A stretch of DNA of 64,000 nucleotides from Flavonifractor sp. An112 (GCF_002161085.1 NZ_NFLU01000002.1:186001-250000), one strand, 5' to 3'; shown: positions 50,973 through 60,335, counted from the stretch's first letter. Numbers and translations are program-made. The notes: generated by a model not told the origin, from the sequence alone.

Positions 50973-53291
50973 TCAGGCCTCTTCTGTGGTCTTGGCGGCT
51001 TTTTGGGTGGTCGTCTTTTTCGTTGTGGTCTTTTTGGCGGCGGTGGCCTTTTTCGTGGTCGCCGCCTTCTTGGTGGTGGTCTTTTTGGCAGCCGTCTTCT
51101 TGGCAGGCTTCTTCTCCTCCTCGGGGGGAGCGCCCTCCGCCGGAGTCTCTGTGACGGCAGTGGTCTTTTTCTTATAGCCCCGCTGGTCCTCAGGCAGGAA
51201 GTTGGGGCACTCGGGGTTGATGCAGAAGGGCTTCTTGAAACCACGGCCCGACTTCTTGAACAGGGTATGGCCGCACTCGGGGCAGTTGTCCTTCACGGGT
51301 ACATCCCAGGTCATAAAGTCACACCGGCGGGCCTCGTCCTTGTTGGAGTTATTCTCGCAGCCGTAGTAGGCATAGCCCCGCTTAGAGGTCTTTTTCAGGA
51401 TCTTTCCGCCGCACTTGGGGCACTTGCCCGGCATTTCAATGACGATGGGCTGGGTGTGGTCGCACTCCGGCCAGCCGGGGCAGGCCAGGAACCGACCAAA
51501 CCGGCCGGATTTGTACACCAGGTTGCGGCCGCACTTGGGACAGATCACGTCGGACACCTCGTCGGGCACCTTGATCCGCTCGCCGTCCAGGTCCTGCTCG
51601 GCCTGCTTCAATTCCTTCTCAAAGCCGCCGTAGAACTGGCTCAGCAGACTCTTCCAGTCCACCTTGCCAGTCTCCACCTCGTCCAGTTGCTCCTCCATGT
51701 TGGCGGTGAAGGCGGTATCCACAATGTCGGTGAATTTGTCCTTCATCAGGCCGGTCACCACCTCTCCCAAGGGGGTGGGCCGCAGGTTCTTGCCCTCTTT
51801 TACCACATACTCCCGGTCCAGAATGGTGGAGATGGTGGGGGCATAGGTGGAGGGGCGTCCGATGCCCTTCTCCTCCAGGGCCTTGATGAGGGTAGCCTCG
51901 GTGTAGCGGCTGGGGGGCTGGGTGAAGTGCTGATCGGGTTTCAGGCCCTTCAGCTCCAGGGGCTCCCCCTCCTTCAGGTCGGGCAGGGGGGACTGGAAAG
52001 CCTCGTCCTCCTCGTCCTTACCCTCCACGTACACAGCGGTATAGCCGGAGAACTTGAGAGAGGAGTGGGTGGCCCGGAAGGTATAGCCGGCGGACTCCAC
52101 CTCGATGGACACGCTGTCATAGACGGCGGAGGCCATCTGGCAGGCCAGGAAGCGGCTCCAGATCAGCTTATAGAGCTTGTACTGCTCGGCGGTAAGGGAC
52201 TTTTTGATGTCCTCCGGGGTGAGTGCCACGTTGGAGGGCCGGATGGCCTCGTGGGCATCCTGGGCCCCGGATTTGGTCTTGTACACCCGGGGCTTGCCGG
52301 GGTAGTACTGCTCGCCATAGCGGGACAGGATGAAGTCCCGGGCGGCGGCGGTAGCCTCGTCGGACAGGCGGAGGGAGTCGGTACGCATATAGGTGATGAG
52401 ACCCACGGTACCCTCACCCTCAATGTCCACGCCTTCATAGAGCTGCTGGGCGATGGACATGGTGCGCCGGGGGGTCATGTTCAGCTTGCGGCTGGCCTCC
52501 TGCTGGAGGGTAGAGGTGATGAAGGGGGGTGCCGGATTGCGCTGCTTGTCCTGGCGCTTGACGCTCTTCACGGAGAAGGGGGAAGCCTGGACAGCCTGGG
52601 CCACTTCCTGAACGGCCTCCTCGCTGTTCAGCTCCATCTTCTTCTCTTTTCCGTAGAAACTGGCCTTGAACTGCCCCAGATTGGGGGAGATACGGGCCAG
52701 ATCGGCCTCCAGGGACCAGTACTCCTGAGGCACGAAGGCCTTGATGTCGGCCTCACGCTCACACACCAGCCGGGTAGCCACCGACTGCACCCGTCCGGCG
52801 GACAGGCCCCGGCGGATCTTTTTCCACAGCAGGGGGGAGATCTGATAGCCCACAATACGGTCCAGCACCCGGCGGGCCTGCTGGGCATTGACCAGGTCCA
52901 TGTCGATGGCCCGGGGGTGGGCGATGGAGTCGTTGACCACCTTTTTTGTGATCTCGTTAAAGGTCACCCGGTAGGTCTTGTCGTCGGGAATCCCCAGCAT
53001 CTCCTTCAGATGCCAGGAGATGGCCTCTCCTTCCCGGTCAGGGTCGGTGGCCAGAAATACTTTATCGCTCTTCTTGGCGGCCTTGGTCAGGTCGTCGATG
53101 ACCTCTTCCTTGCCCTTGATGGGCTGATAGTCCACCGTGAAGTCGTTGTCCACATCCACGCCCAGCTTGCTCTTGGGCAGGTCCCGGACATGGCCCATGG
53201 AGGCCTTCACCTGATAGCCGGGCCCCAGATATTTGCCAATGGTCTTGGCCTTCGCCGGGGACTCGACGATCACCAGATTCGATTTCGCCAC
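50973..53291 (-). CDS. topA: DNA topoisomerase I
   Basis: TopA relaxes negative supercoils. The 772-aa protein has the Toprim start NLVIVESPAKAKTIGKYLG, the active-site tyrosine in GLITYMRTDSLRLS (about residue 300), and three C-terminal four-Cys zinc fingers (CPKCGRNLV, CPKCGGKIL and CPECGHTLF, about residues 590-690). After these is a 45-residue Lys/Thr/Ala repeat tail (AKKTTTKK-type), which probably binds DNA nonspecifically. The start is GTG at 53291 after AAAGGAG. It follows dprA by 15 nt, the usual order. Confidence 0.97.
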   Translation of the reverse strand: MAKSNLVIVESPAKAKTIGKYLGPGYQVKASMGHVRDLPKSKLGVDVDNDFTVDYQPIKGKEEVIDDLTKAAKKSDKVFLATDPDREGEAISWHLKEMLGIPDDKTYRVTFNEITKKVVNDSIAHPRAIDMDLVNAQQARRVLDRIVGYQISPLLWKKIRRGLSAGRVQSVATRLVCEREADIKAFVPQEYWSLEADLARISPNLGQFKASFYGKEKKMELNSEEAVQEVAQAVQASPFSVKSVKRQDKQRNPAPPFITSTLQQEASRKLNMTPRRTMSIAQQLYEGVDIEGEGTVGLITYMRTDSLRLSDEATAAARDFILSRYGEQYYPGKPRVYKTKSGAQDAHEAIRPSNVALTPEDIKKSLTAEQYKLYKLIWSRFLACQMASAVYDSVSIEVESAGYTFRATHSSLKFSGYTAVYVEGKDEEDEAFQSPLPDLKEGEPLELKGLKPDQHFTQPPSRYTEATLIKALEEKGIGRPSTYAPTISTILDREYVVKEGKNLRPTPLGEVVTGLMKDKFTDIVDTAFTANMEEQLDEVETGKVDWKSLLSQFYGGFEKELKQAEQDLDGERIKVPDEVSDVICPKCGRNLVYKSGRFGRFLACPGWPECDHTQPIVIEMPGKCPKCGGKILKKTSKRGYAYYGCENNSNKDEARRCDFMTWDVPVKDNCPECGHTLFKKSGRGFKKPFCINPECPNFLPEDQRGYKKKTTAVTETPAEGAPPEEEKKPAKKTAAKKTTTKKAATTKKATAAKKTTTKKTTTQKAAKTTEEA

Positions 53292-53306
53292 AGTACGATA
53301 CTCCTT

Positions 53307-54530
53307 TTATTCTTGTACCTCGAAACGGACGGCGGCGGCAAAGCGCCGGCCCGGTAATTCCTTCAGATAGCCCCCGGCCTGCAGCAGGGTGAGGGCGGTA
53401 TTGACCCGCCGGGCAGGGATCTCCGTCTGCCCTACGATCTCGTCGGCAGTGAGGATCTCTTCCGACAGCAGGAAGAAAATCTCCCGCTGCTCCTCCCCCA
53501 TCTGCTCCAGACCGCTGCGGGGGACCACAGGCAGCCCCTCCTCTTGGGCGGGCTTTGCGGGTTTAGGCTCAGGCTCCGGCGGCGGGGTGGGCATAACCTC
53601 CAGCCGCTCATCCGCCTCCTCGGCGGTCATAGGCTGGGGCCGGCACAGCTTGTGGGCATATCGCCCCTCATACTCACACAGGATATCCCCGGCGGTACGC
53701 ACCAGCTTGGCCTCGCCCTGAGCGATGAGCCGGTTGGTCCCGGCGCTGGTGGCGGCATCCACCGGTCCGGGAACCGCAAATACATCCCGCCCCTGGTCCA
53801 GGGCGTCGTGGGCGGTAATAAGAGCGCCACTGCGCTCCCCCGCCTCCACAGCTACCACACCCAGACACAGTCCGCTTAAGATGCGGTTGCGCTGGGGAAA
53901 ACGCCAGCCATCCGGCCGGGTACCCGGCGGATTCTCCGACAGGATGGCGCCCCGGGCGGCCACATCCTCATAGAGCCAGCTGTTGCAGGTGGGATAGACC
54001 ACATCCACACCGCCGGCCAGCACCGAAACTACAGGTCCGCCGCCCTGGAGCGCGCCCTTCAGGGAGGCCGCGTCGATACCCTGAGCCAGACCGGACACCA
54101 CCAGAGCGCCTGCCCGGGCCAGGCCCATAGCAATCCGCCCGGCGGTCCGTACACCGTAGGCGGAGCACTGGCGGGAGCCCACCATTGCAATGGCGACCTC
54201 TTCATCAAAGCGGAACAACCTCCCCTTGCCGTAGAGCACCAGGGGATAGTCGCTGAGCTGGAGCAGCCGCTCCGGGTAGGCTCCGTCCTGACAGCTGAGC
54301 AAAAACAGGCCCAGCCGGTCGCAGCTCTCCAGAATCCGATTGGTCTGGTCCAGAGATTTGTCACACAGGGAACGCCTGGCCTCCTGGGTCAGGTGCAGAG
54401 GCTCATAGGCCTCCCGGTCGGCAAAGTACACCCGCTCGGCGCCGCCGAAATAGTCCATCAGCTCCACCTGGTGCCGCTGGGGCAGGCCCCGCCGGGTAGA
54501 GAGCCAGAGCAGATATTGAATGCCCGCCAC
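53307..54530 (-). CDS. dprA: DNA-processing protein DprA
   Basis: DprA (Smf) loads RecA on incoming single-stranded DNA in natural transformation. The 407-aa protein has an N-terminal HhH/SAM-like part, the Rossmann domain (about residues 105-290) with AMVGSRQCSAYGVRTAGRIA, SGLAQGIDAASLKGAL and NRILSGL, then a Pro/Glu linker and a C-terminal winged-helix (DLA) domain from about residue 345. The GTG at 54530 follows GGAGGGG. Confidence 0.95.
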   Translation of the reverse strand: MAGIQYLLWLSTRRGLPQRHQVELMDYFGGAERVYFADREAYEPLHLTQEARRSLCDKSLDQTNRILESCDRLGLFLLSCQDGAYPERLLQLSDYPLVLYGKGRLFRFDEEVAIAMVGSRQCSAYGVRTAGRIAMGLARAGALVVSGLAQGIDAASLKGALQGGGPVVSVLAGGVDVVYPTCNSWLYEDVAARGAILSENPPGTRPDGWRFPQRNRILSGLCLGVVAVEAGERSGALITAHDALDQGRDVFAVPGPVDAATSAGTNRLIAQGEAKLVRTAGDILCEYEGRYAHKLCRPQPMTAEEADERLEVMPTPPPEPEPKPAKPAQEEGLPVVPRSGLEQMGEEQREIFFLLSEEILTADEIVGQTEIPARRVNTALTLLQAGGYLKELPGRRFAAAVRFEVQE

Positions 54531-54554
54531 GGCGGCCCCTCCTCTCTCGTTGGC

Positions 54555-55325
54555 TCAGCGGTTCCGCCAGCCCTCCCACAGCACCACGGACGCCGCCACG
54601 GCGGCGTTGAGGGACTCGCAGCGGTCCCGCATGGGGATCTTCAAGGTCAGGGCACAGGCGTCCAGCACAGCCTGGGACACGCCTCTGCCCTCGCTTCCAA
54701 TGACTACCGCGGCGCGGCTCAGATCAGCCGCGCGCAGATCGGCGGTATCCTCCCGCAGGGCGGTGGCATACAGCGGCAGCTCCGCCGTTTTCAAGAGGAC
54801 GGTAAGTTCCTCCAGCCCAGTCTCCCACACCGGCAGACGGAAGCAGGCACCCATGGTGGAGCGCACCGTCTTGGGGGAGAATGGCTCGGCACAGCCGGGG
54901 AGCAGGAACACTCCCTCCGCGCCAAAGGCGTCGGCAGTGCGCCACACAGTACCCACGTTGCCCGGGTCCTGGACCCCGTCCAGCACCAGATAAAGTCCCG
55001 GGGTCAGTGTCTTTGGCGGGGTCAGGTCGGGGGTACGGCACACCGCCAGCATTCCCTGAGGCGTGTCCACCGTGGAAACCGACTTGAGCACGTCGGCTGG
55101 TACCTCTACCAGGCGCACACCCTCCGGCAACTCCCGGGGCGGCTCAATGCCTTCGGCCACCACCAGAGTTTCCACCACGGCATTCCAGCGCAGGGCCTCC
55201 TCCACCAGCTTATGTCCTTCACAGAGAAAGACTCCCTCCTGCCGGCGGGTTTTCTTGTCGTTTCCCAGCTTCCGCAGCCGGGCCACCAGAGGATTCTGGC
55301 GGCTGGTGATTCGTTCCATACCCAT
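54555..55325 (-). CDS. SpoU/TrmH-family RNA 2'-O-methyltransferase
   Basis: A 256-aa SPOUT methyltransferase that uses S-adenosylmethionine, probably on rRNA (RlmB/TsnR-like). An N-terminal substrate-binding domain (ITSRQNPLVARLRKLGNDKK, LCEGHKLVEEAL) precedes the knotted domain with the three family motifs: DGVQDPGNVGTVWRTADAFG (about residues 115-135), VIGSEGRGVS, and IPMRDRCESLNAAVAASV. The exact target nucleotide cannot be told. It starts directly after the ktrA stop. Confidence 0.9.
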   Translation of the reverse strand: MGMERITSRQNPLVARLRKLGNDKKTRRQEGVFLCEGHKLVEEALRWNAVVETLVVAEGIEPPRELPEGVRLVEVPADVLKSVSTVDTPQGMLAVCRTPDLTPPKTLTPGLYLVLDGVQDPGNVGTVWRTADAFGAEGVFLLPGCAEPFSPKTVRSTMGACFRLPVWETGLEELTVLLKTAELPLYATALREDTADLRAADLSRAAVVIGSEGRGVSQAVLDACALTLKIPMRDRCESLNAAVAASVVLWEGWRNR

Positions 55326-55326
55326 C

Positions 55327-55980
55327 TTACAGATCCTGCAGGCGGTTGACGTCCTCGGTGCGGCCCAGGGCCACCACCGTGTCTCCCGCCTCCATAATGG
55401 TGCTGGGACCGGGGGTCACATTGAAGGCCTCCTGGCCCTTTTTCCGTACCGCAATGATGTTGACCTTATAGCGGGCCCGTACATTCAGTTCCGCCAGATT
55501 TTTTCCCAGCCAGTCCCGGGGCACGGTGGTCTCCACAATACCAAAATCTTCGCTGAGCTCAATAAAATTGAGGACATTGGAGCTGGACAGGCCCTGGGCC
55601 AGCTTGACGCCCATCTCATGCTCGGGGAACACCACCCGGTCGGCGCCGATTTTCTCCAGCACTTTGCGGTGGACATGGCTCTGGGCTTTACAAATTACCT
55701 TACGCACGCCCAGTTCCTTCAGGTTCAGGGTGATGAGGGCGGAAGTACCCACATCCACGCCTACCGCCACCACGGCGCAGTCGTAGTTGCGTACGCCCAG
55801 GGCCCGGAGCACCGCCGGATCTCTGGCGTCGCCGGTAACGGCATGGGTGACCTTGTCGGCCACCTTCTGTACATTCTCCTCGGAGTCGTCCAGGGCCAGC
55901 ACCTCGTGGCCCAGGGAGCTGAGCTCGGTGGCCACGGCGCTGCCAAACCGGCCCAGGCCGATGACAACGAAGGTTTTCAT
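55327..55980 (-). CDS. ktrA: Potassium uptake regulatory subunit KtrA/TrkA
   Basis: A 217-aa RCK protein with one N-terminal Rossmann domain (VVIGLGRFGSAVATELSSLG) and one C-terminal TrkA_C domain (about residues 140-217), the size of KtrA rather than two-domain TrkA. It gates the KtrB channel by ATP/ADP; the C domain binds c-di-AMP in several Bacillota. The ATG at 55980 is chosen over one four codons upstream because the latter overlaps the ribosome site. It follows ktrB by 28 nt. Confidence 0.92.
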   Translation of the reverse strand: MKTFVVIGLGRFGSAVATELSSLGHEVLALDDSEENVQKVADKVTHAVTGDARDPAVLRALGVRNYDCAVVAVGVDVGTSALITLNLKELGVRKVICKAQSHVHRKVLEKIGADRVVFPEHEMGVKLAQGLSSSNVLNFIELSEDFGIVETTVPRDWLGKNLAELNVRARYKVNIIAVRKKGQEAFNVTPGPSTIMEAGDTVVALGRTEDVNRLQDL

Positions 55981-56008
55981 TCGGTTACACATCCTTCCAA
56001 CCGGGTGG

Positions 56009-57391
56009 TTACCCGATCATCACATTCATTTCCGGATATTTGATCTTGGCCGTCCGGCCGCCGCGGGTGATAAAGGCAATGGAGAAGGAGAGCACACCCA
56101 CCCGGCCCATATACATCAGCAGAATAATCAGAGACTGGGAAAACACACTCAGTCCCGGTGTGATACCAGTGGTCAGACCCACCGTACCCATGGCGGAGGC
56201 TACTTCAAAGGCACAGTCCAGATAGGGCAAATTTTCCACCGTAGAGATCGTCATAGACCCCACCAGGAACAAAAACAGCATCACCAGCGCCAGCGTCATG
56301 GCGTTGAGTACCCGGCGGTAGGGAATGGTGCGGCCTCGGAAGGTGACCTGCTCCCGTCCTGCCAGTCCGGACCGGAGGGCCAGCAGCAGCACCGCCACAG
56401 TAGCCGTTTTCAGGCCGCCGGCAGTGGAGCCGGAGGAGCCGCCAATCAGCATCAGGATAGAAGAAAATGCCTTGCTGGTATCGCTGAGTCCTCCCTGTCC
56501 GATGGCGTCAAAGCCGGCGGTACGCAGGGTAATGGACTGGAAGATGGAGTTCATGATCTTCTCCCACAGAGGCATATTCCCCAGGGTGGCGGGATTGGAG
56601 TATTCCTCCACCAGGAAGAACAGCGCGCCGCCGATAATCAGCACTCCGGTAACGATAAGCACCATTTTGCTGTACACCGAAAGTTTGTGCCAGCAGCGCT
56701 TTTCCAGGATATCCTCCCACACAAAAAAGCCCAGGCCGCCCACTACAATGAGGGCTCCGATGGTGCCCAGCACCAACGGATTGTTCTGCAATCCGGCCAG
56801 GCTGCTGAATGCACCGAATTTTCCGCCCAGCAAATCGAAGCCGGCGTTACAGAAGGCGGAGATGGAATGGAAGATCCCCCGCCAGATGCCGCCCAGGATA
56901 CCAAAATGGGGGACCATGGCAATGCTCAGCAGCACCGCCCCTGTTCCCTCGATCAGGAAGGTACCCATCAGAGCGTGGCGCACCATCCGTACCACACCAT
57001 CCAGATCGTTCAGGTTCAGAGTGGATACCATAATAAGCCGCTCAGACAAGCCGATGCGGCGGCGCAGGGCAAAGGACACCAGGGTAATCACCGTCATGAA
57101 GCCCAGGCCGCCCAACTGAATCATAAGGATAATCACCAGTTGGCCGAAGAAGGACCACTGGACCCAGGTATCCACTAGGATCAGGCCTGTGACGCAGGTG
57201 GACGAGGTGGCAGTGAACAACGCCGTAAAGAATCCGGCGCTCTGGCCGTCCCGGGATGCAATGGGCAGGGTGAGCAGCAAAGCACCCACCAAAATGATCA
57301 CGGCAAAAGAGGCCGCCACGATCCGGGTAGCATTCAGGCTTCGGTTGCGGATAAACATATCCCGCAGCCAAAGAGCAAATCGTTTGATCAC
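56009..57391 (-). CDS. ktrB: Potassium uptake channel subunit KtrB/TrkH
   Basis: A 460-aa membrane protein with four repeated M1-P-M2 units. Selectivity-filter segments are visible as TATSSTCVTGL (about residue 63), SAFCNAGFDLL, SITLRTAGFDAIGQG and ASAMGTVGLTTG. It moves K+ (usually with Na+). I place the start at GTG 57391 because GGGGGAGGG is 8 nt upstream. It has a long leader with an attenuator-like hairpin. Confidence 0.93.
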   Translation of the reverse strand: MIKRFALWLRDMFIRNRSLNATRIVAASFAVIILVGALLLTLPIASRDGQSAGFFTALFTATSSTCVTGLILVDTWVQWSFFGQLVIILMIQLGGLGFMTVITLVSFALRRRIGLSERLIMVSTLNLNDLDGVVRMVRHALMGTFLIEGTGAVLLSIAMVPHFGILGGIWRGIFHSISAFCNAGFDLLGGKFGAFSSLAGLQNNPLVLGTIGALIVVGGLGFFVWEDILEKRCWHKLSVYSKMVLIVTGVLIIGGALFFLVEEYSNPATLGNMPLWEKIMNSIFQSITLRTAGFDAIGQGGLSDTSKAFSSILMLIGGSSGSTAGGLKTATVAVLLLALRSGLAGREQVTFRGRTIPYRRVLNAMTLALVMLFLFLVGSMTISTVENLPYLDCAFEVASAMGTVGLTTGITPGLSVFSQSLIILLMYMGRVGVLSFSIAFITRGGRTAKIKYPEMNVMIG

Positions 57392-57640
57392 AGCTGGGCC
57401 CTCCCCCAAAAGTCGGCGCCCGCCGAACGGTCTGTTGGACGCAGAAAAGCATACCGAAGGAAGCTCATTCCTTCGGTATGCCCATTCTCTCTCCGACCGG
57501 AGCCCACCGATTTACCGGCTTCCAGGCTCCACCTGTTTGCAATAAAGCATACCTGATCCGCTGCACAGGGGTACATAGGTCGTTCCTCATCTTTCCATAT
57601 TTTCCCGGGGAACACCCCCGTGGAATCATACAAAAGTAAC
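57392..57640 (-). promoter_or_regulatory. Attenuator-like leader of ktrB, class unknown
   Basis: The leader is about 250 nt. Its 3' part has a strong terminator: GCATACCGAAGGAA (57468-57481 read on the minus strand) pairs with TTCCTTCGGTATGC (57449-57462), then TTTTCTG. Upstream, an identical GGTATGCTTTA (about 57543-57553) could pair with the GCATACC side and break the terminator. Between them lies a compact stem-loop, GGAGCC..CCGGTAAATCGG..GGCTCC. This is switch architecture. c-di-AMP (ydaO) riboswitches precede ktr genes elsewhere, but I could not match that consensus here. Confidence 0.6.
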
Positions 57641-57672
57641 TATAGCATACCCTCCAAAGATATTCAAGTCAA
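57639..57672 (-). promoter_or_regulatory. Promoter of the ktrB leader
   Basis: On the minus strand TTGACT (about 57667-57672) and TATGCT (about 57644-57649) are spaced by 17 nt; TATAGT slightly downstream is an alternative -10. Confidence 0.5.
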
Positions 57673-57803
57673 CGATTATTATACCCCCACCCTGAATTTC
57701 CTACCTTATGTATAAAAAGCCGGCGGGTCCAACCTCCTCCCCTCCTGCACATTTAACAGATTTCGCCAGTTATCAGCCTGTTTGGCATTTCACAATGAAA
57801 GAG

Positions 57804-57833
57804 TTGAAATCCGAGTCAGATACAAGGTATAAT
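57804..57833 (+). promoter_or_regulatory. Promoter of the zinc-ribbon/SPFH pair
   Basis: TTGAAA (57804-57809) and TATAAT (57828-57833) are 18 nt apart. The region from 57673 to 57803 shows no supported gene. Confidence 0.65.
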
Positions 57834-57895
57834 CAGCTATACGCTTCACCAACGCCGGCCCTGTCCGGTATCCAGTTACGAAAGAGGGTCACGGT

Positions 57896-59068
57896 ATGCA
57901 GACAGAACATCAGGAAAAAGTGGACCGCCAGGTATGTGCCAACTGCGGCGGAACCATCAAATGGAACATCGCCAAGCAGCGTCTGGAGTGCTCCGCCTGC
58001 CGGACTCCCTACATAGCGGAGACTACCGTTCAACGGGTGGAGGAGCATGATTTTGAGGGATATGTCCAGCGGGAGGGTCAAAGAGTGTCCTTCCCTGACA
58101 CCGCCATTATCGCCTGCGGTACCTGCGGCGCACAGATCGCTGTGGACGAGCACTGCACTGCCACGGTCTGTCCCATGTGCGGCTCCACCCAGCTTTTGGA
58201 AAGCCGCCAGGAGGCCGGCGTTCCCCCCGACGGTGTAATTCCCTTCCGGGTGGATCGGGAAACCGCCCAGCAGAATTTTGCCAAGTGGGTCAAAAGCCGC
58301 TGGTTTGCCCCCAACCGTCTGAAACAGGCCTATCAGGCAGGCAAACTCCAGGGCATTTACCTTCCCTTCTGGACCTTTGACGCCCAGGTAACCAGTACAT
58401 ACTGGGGACAAGGCGGTAACACCCATACTGTTCGGGACAGCAAGGGCAACACCCGCACGGAAATTCACTGGCGGCCGGTAAGCGGTACTGTGGGCGGCTT
58501 TTATGACGATTTGCAGGTATGCGCAACCATGAATTCAGCCAGCCAGGTGGTGGAAAAGGTCCTGCCCTACAATACCTGCGACAACACCCTTCCTTTCTCC
58601 CCCAGCTATCTGTCCGGTTTTCTGGCGGAGCACTATGCCATCCCCGCCACCCAGGCGGTGGATACCGCCAAGGAACAGGTCCGCGCCAATCAGATCGAGC
58701 AGGCAGAAAACGACATCCGGTCCCGGGGCTTTACCCATGCCCGGGTCAGCAATATCAACATTGAATATCACAAGATCACCTATAAACACGTGCTGCTGCC
58801 CGCCTGGTCCTCGGCCTTTGCCTATAATGGCAAGCAGTATATGTACATCATCAACGGTGAGAGCGGCAAAGTAGGCGGCCAGCGGCCCTACAGTATTCCC
58901 AAAATTGTAGCGGCGGTAGCCGCGGCAGCGGCAGCCATCACCGCCGCGGTAATTCTGCTTACCGGCGCAGCCGCTCCGCCCGCTCTTCAGGCGAAGGAAA
59001 ACGCACAGCCTCAGGCTGTTGTCATCCAGGAGGATTCTCCCTGGACGGCCTGGGAGGACAATCTCTGA
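57896..59068 (+). CDS. Zinc-ribbon membrane protein, YdjG-like
   Basis: A 390-aa protein with two N-terminal zinc ribbons (CANCGGTIKWNIAKQRLECSAC, about residues 14-35, shown by its four Cys; and CGTCGAQIAV..CPMCGS, about residues 75-97), a long central domain with LPFWTFDAQVTSTYWGQGG, and one late transmembrane helix (about residues 340-362). It resembles B. subtilis YdjG, which recruits the membrane-stress system with YdjH/YdjI and PspA. Here it pairs only with the SPFH gene downstream. Role in envelope stress is inferred. Confidence 0.75.
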   Translation: MQTEHQEKVDRQVCANCGGTIKWNIAKQRLECSACRTPYIAETTVQRVEEHDFEGYVQREGQRVSFPDTAIIACGTCGAQIAVDEHCTATVCPMCGSTQLLESRQEAGVPPDGVIPFRVDRETAQQNFAKWVKSRWFAPNRLKQAYQAGKLQGIYLPFWTFDAQVTSTYWGQGGNTHTVRDSKGNTRTEIHWRPVSGTVGGFYDDLQVCATMNSASQVVEKVLPYNTCDNTLPFSPSYLSGFLAEHYAIPATQAVDTAKEQVRANQIEQAENDIRSRGFTHARVSNINIEYHKITYKHVLLPAWSSAFAYNGKQYMYIINGESGKVGGQRPYSIPKIVAAVAAAAAAITAAVILLTGAAAPPALQAKENAQPQAVVIQEDSPWTAWEDNL

Positions 59069-59092
59069 GATATAGAAAGGACGGAAACAGCC

Positions 59093-60154
59093 ATGGCATG
59101 GTTTGGTCAAGGAAAAGATACCATTGAATGGGAAGAATTCCGGGACGACGTACTCTTTTACAAGTGGCCCGCCAAGGAGATCAAGCGGGGCTCCCACCTT
59201 ATTGTGCGGCCGGGACAGAAGGCCATTTTCTACTCCGACGGTATTGTAGGCGCAGTCTTTGAAAATCAGGGCAATTTTGATATCTACACCGATATTGTGC
59301 CCTTCTTCTCCACCCTGAAGGGCTGGCTGTCCCTGCGGGGGGACTCCGGCCTGCGTGCGGAAGTCTACTTTGTCAACGCGAAGGAACTGACTCTGCCCTG
59401 GGGCACCCGGCAGCGGATCATGATCCCCACGCCCGAGGTACCCAGCGGTATCCCCGTTGGATGCAACGGCAATCTGGTCATTGAGTTCCGGGACTACCAG
59501 ACCTTTATCAACAAGGTGGCCGGAGTCAAAGCCACCTATTCTCTGGAGGATGTGGCCGACCGGATCATGGGCGAGCTCAACCCGGTGGTAGCCGAGGCCA
59601 TCCTGGGCGGACAGCAGCAGATGGGGCTCAACGCGCTGGTGGGGCTTCAGCAGAACAGCCGGAAGCTGGGAAAAGCCATTCAGGAGGAGCTGGACAAAGA
59701 GCTCAGCGACTTTGGTCTGGGCGTGGCGGACGTCAATATCCTGGCCTTTAACTATCCGCCTGAGGTCCAAAAGATGGCGGAGAAGGTGGCCGCCCAGTCC
59801 TTCGTTACCGACATGGGCAAATATACCTCCGTCAGTATGGCCGACAGTATGTCCACCCCCGGCAGCGCTGGTTCGGCCGCCGCCTCTGGTATGGGAATGG
59901 CCATGGGAATGCAGATGGCCGCCCAGATGATGGGTCAGATGGGACAGATGACACAGCCCCAGGCCGCCCAGCCTCAGCAGGCCGCCTGTGTCTGTGCCTC
60001 CTGTGGCTATGCCAGCCCCACCCAGGTCAAATTCTGTCCTCAGTGCGGCAAGCCCATGGGCCAGCCTCAGCCGGCCGGCGACCGTTTCTGCCCCAACTGC
60101 CGTAAAATGGTGGCGGGCAAATTCTGTCCCGACTGCGGCACACCCACCGTGTAA
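59093..60154 (+). CDS. SPFH-domain (virion core-like) protein with C-terminal zinc ribbons, YdjI-like
   Basis: A 353-aa protein. About residues 10-255 form the SPFH/virion-core-like domain (WPAKEIKRGSHLIVRPGQKA, FFSTLKGWLSLRGDSGL, LSDFGLGVADVNI). A Met/Gln/Ala-rich linker (about residues 265-300) leads to two zinc ribbons (CASCGYASPTQVKFCPQCG and CPNCRKMVAGKFCPDCG). YdjI of B. subtilis has this type of domain plus ribbon. It follows the zinc-ribbon gene by 24 nt. It probably forms a membrane-associated scaffold. Confidence 0.82.
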   Translation: MAWFGQGKDTIEWEEFRDDVLFYKWPAKEIKRGSHLIVRPGQKAIFYSDGIVGAVFENQGNFDIYTDIVPFFSTLKGWLSLRGDSGLRAEVYFVNAKELTLPWGTRQRIMIPTPEVPSGIPVGCNGNLVIEFRDYQTFINKVAGVKATYSLEDVADRIMGELNPVVAEAILGGQQQMGLNALVGLQQNSRKLGKAIQEELDKELSDFGLGVADVNILAFNYPPEVQKMAEKVAAQSFVTDMGKYTSVSMADSMSTPGSAGSAAASGMGMAMGMQMAAQMMGQMGQMTQPQAAQPQQAACVCASCGYASPTQVKFCPQCGKPMGQPQPAGDRFCPNCRKMVAGKFCPDCGTPTV

Positions 60155-60182
60155 TTCACCTCTATCTTTTTAGAAAAACAAG

Positions 60183-60219
60183 AAAAGGTGGCAGGCACAA
60201 AAGTGCCTGCCACCTTTTT
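60183..60219 (+). terminator. Terminator after the SPFH gene
   Basis: AAAAGGTGGCAGGCAC pairs with GTGCCTGCCACCTTTTT around AAAA. Confidence 0.9.
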
Positions 60220-60335
60220 GCTTTGCAAAAAGCCCGGATTATTTCGCTGTGCTCTCCGCACTCCTCAGTCTGTGCCACCGATCTCTTTCGCGCATAATAT
60301 GTTGTGGGATCATTTCCCAGAAGGTGGTAACACGA

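Noticed and set aside
47410-53357. Plus-strand open frames of more than 700 residues opposite plsX, trmFO and topA
   Set aside because: They are shadows of well-identified minus-strand genes and give His/Gly/Leu-rich, low-information translations.
57440-57640. c-di-AMP (ydaO/yuaA) riboswitch before ktrB
   Set aside because: Suggested by the gene, but I could not find the conserved ydaO segments in the leader, so I left the class open.
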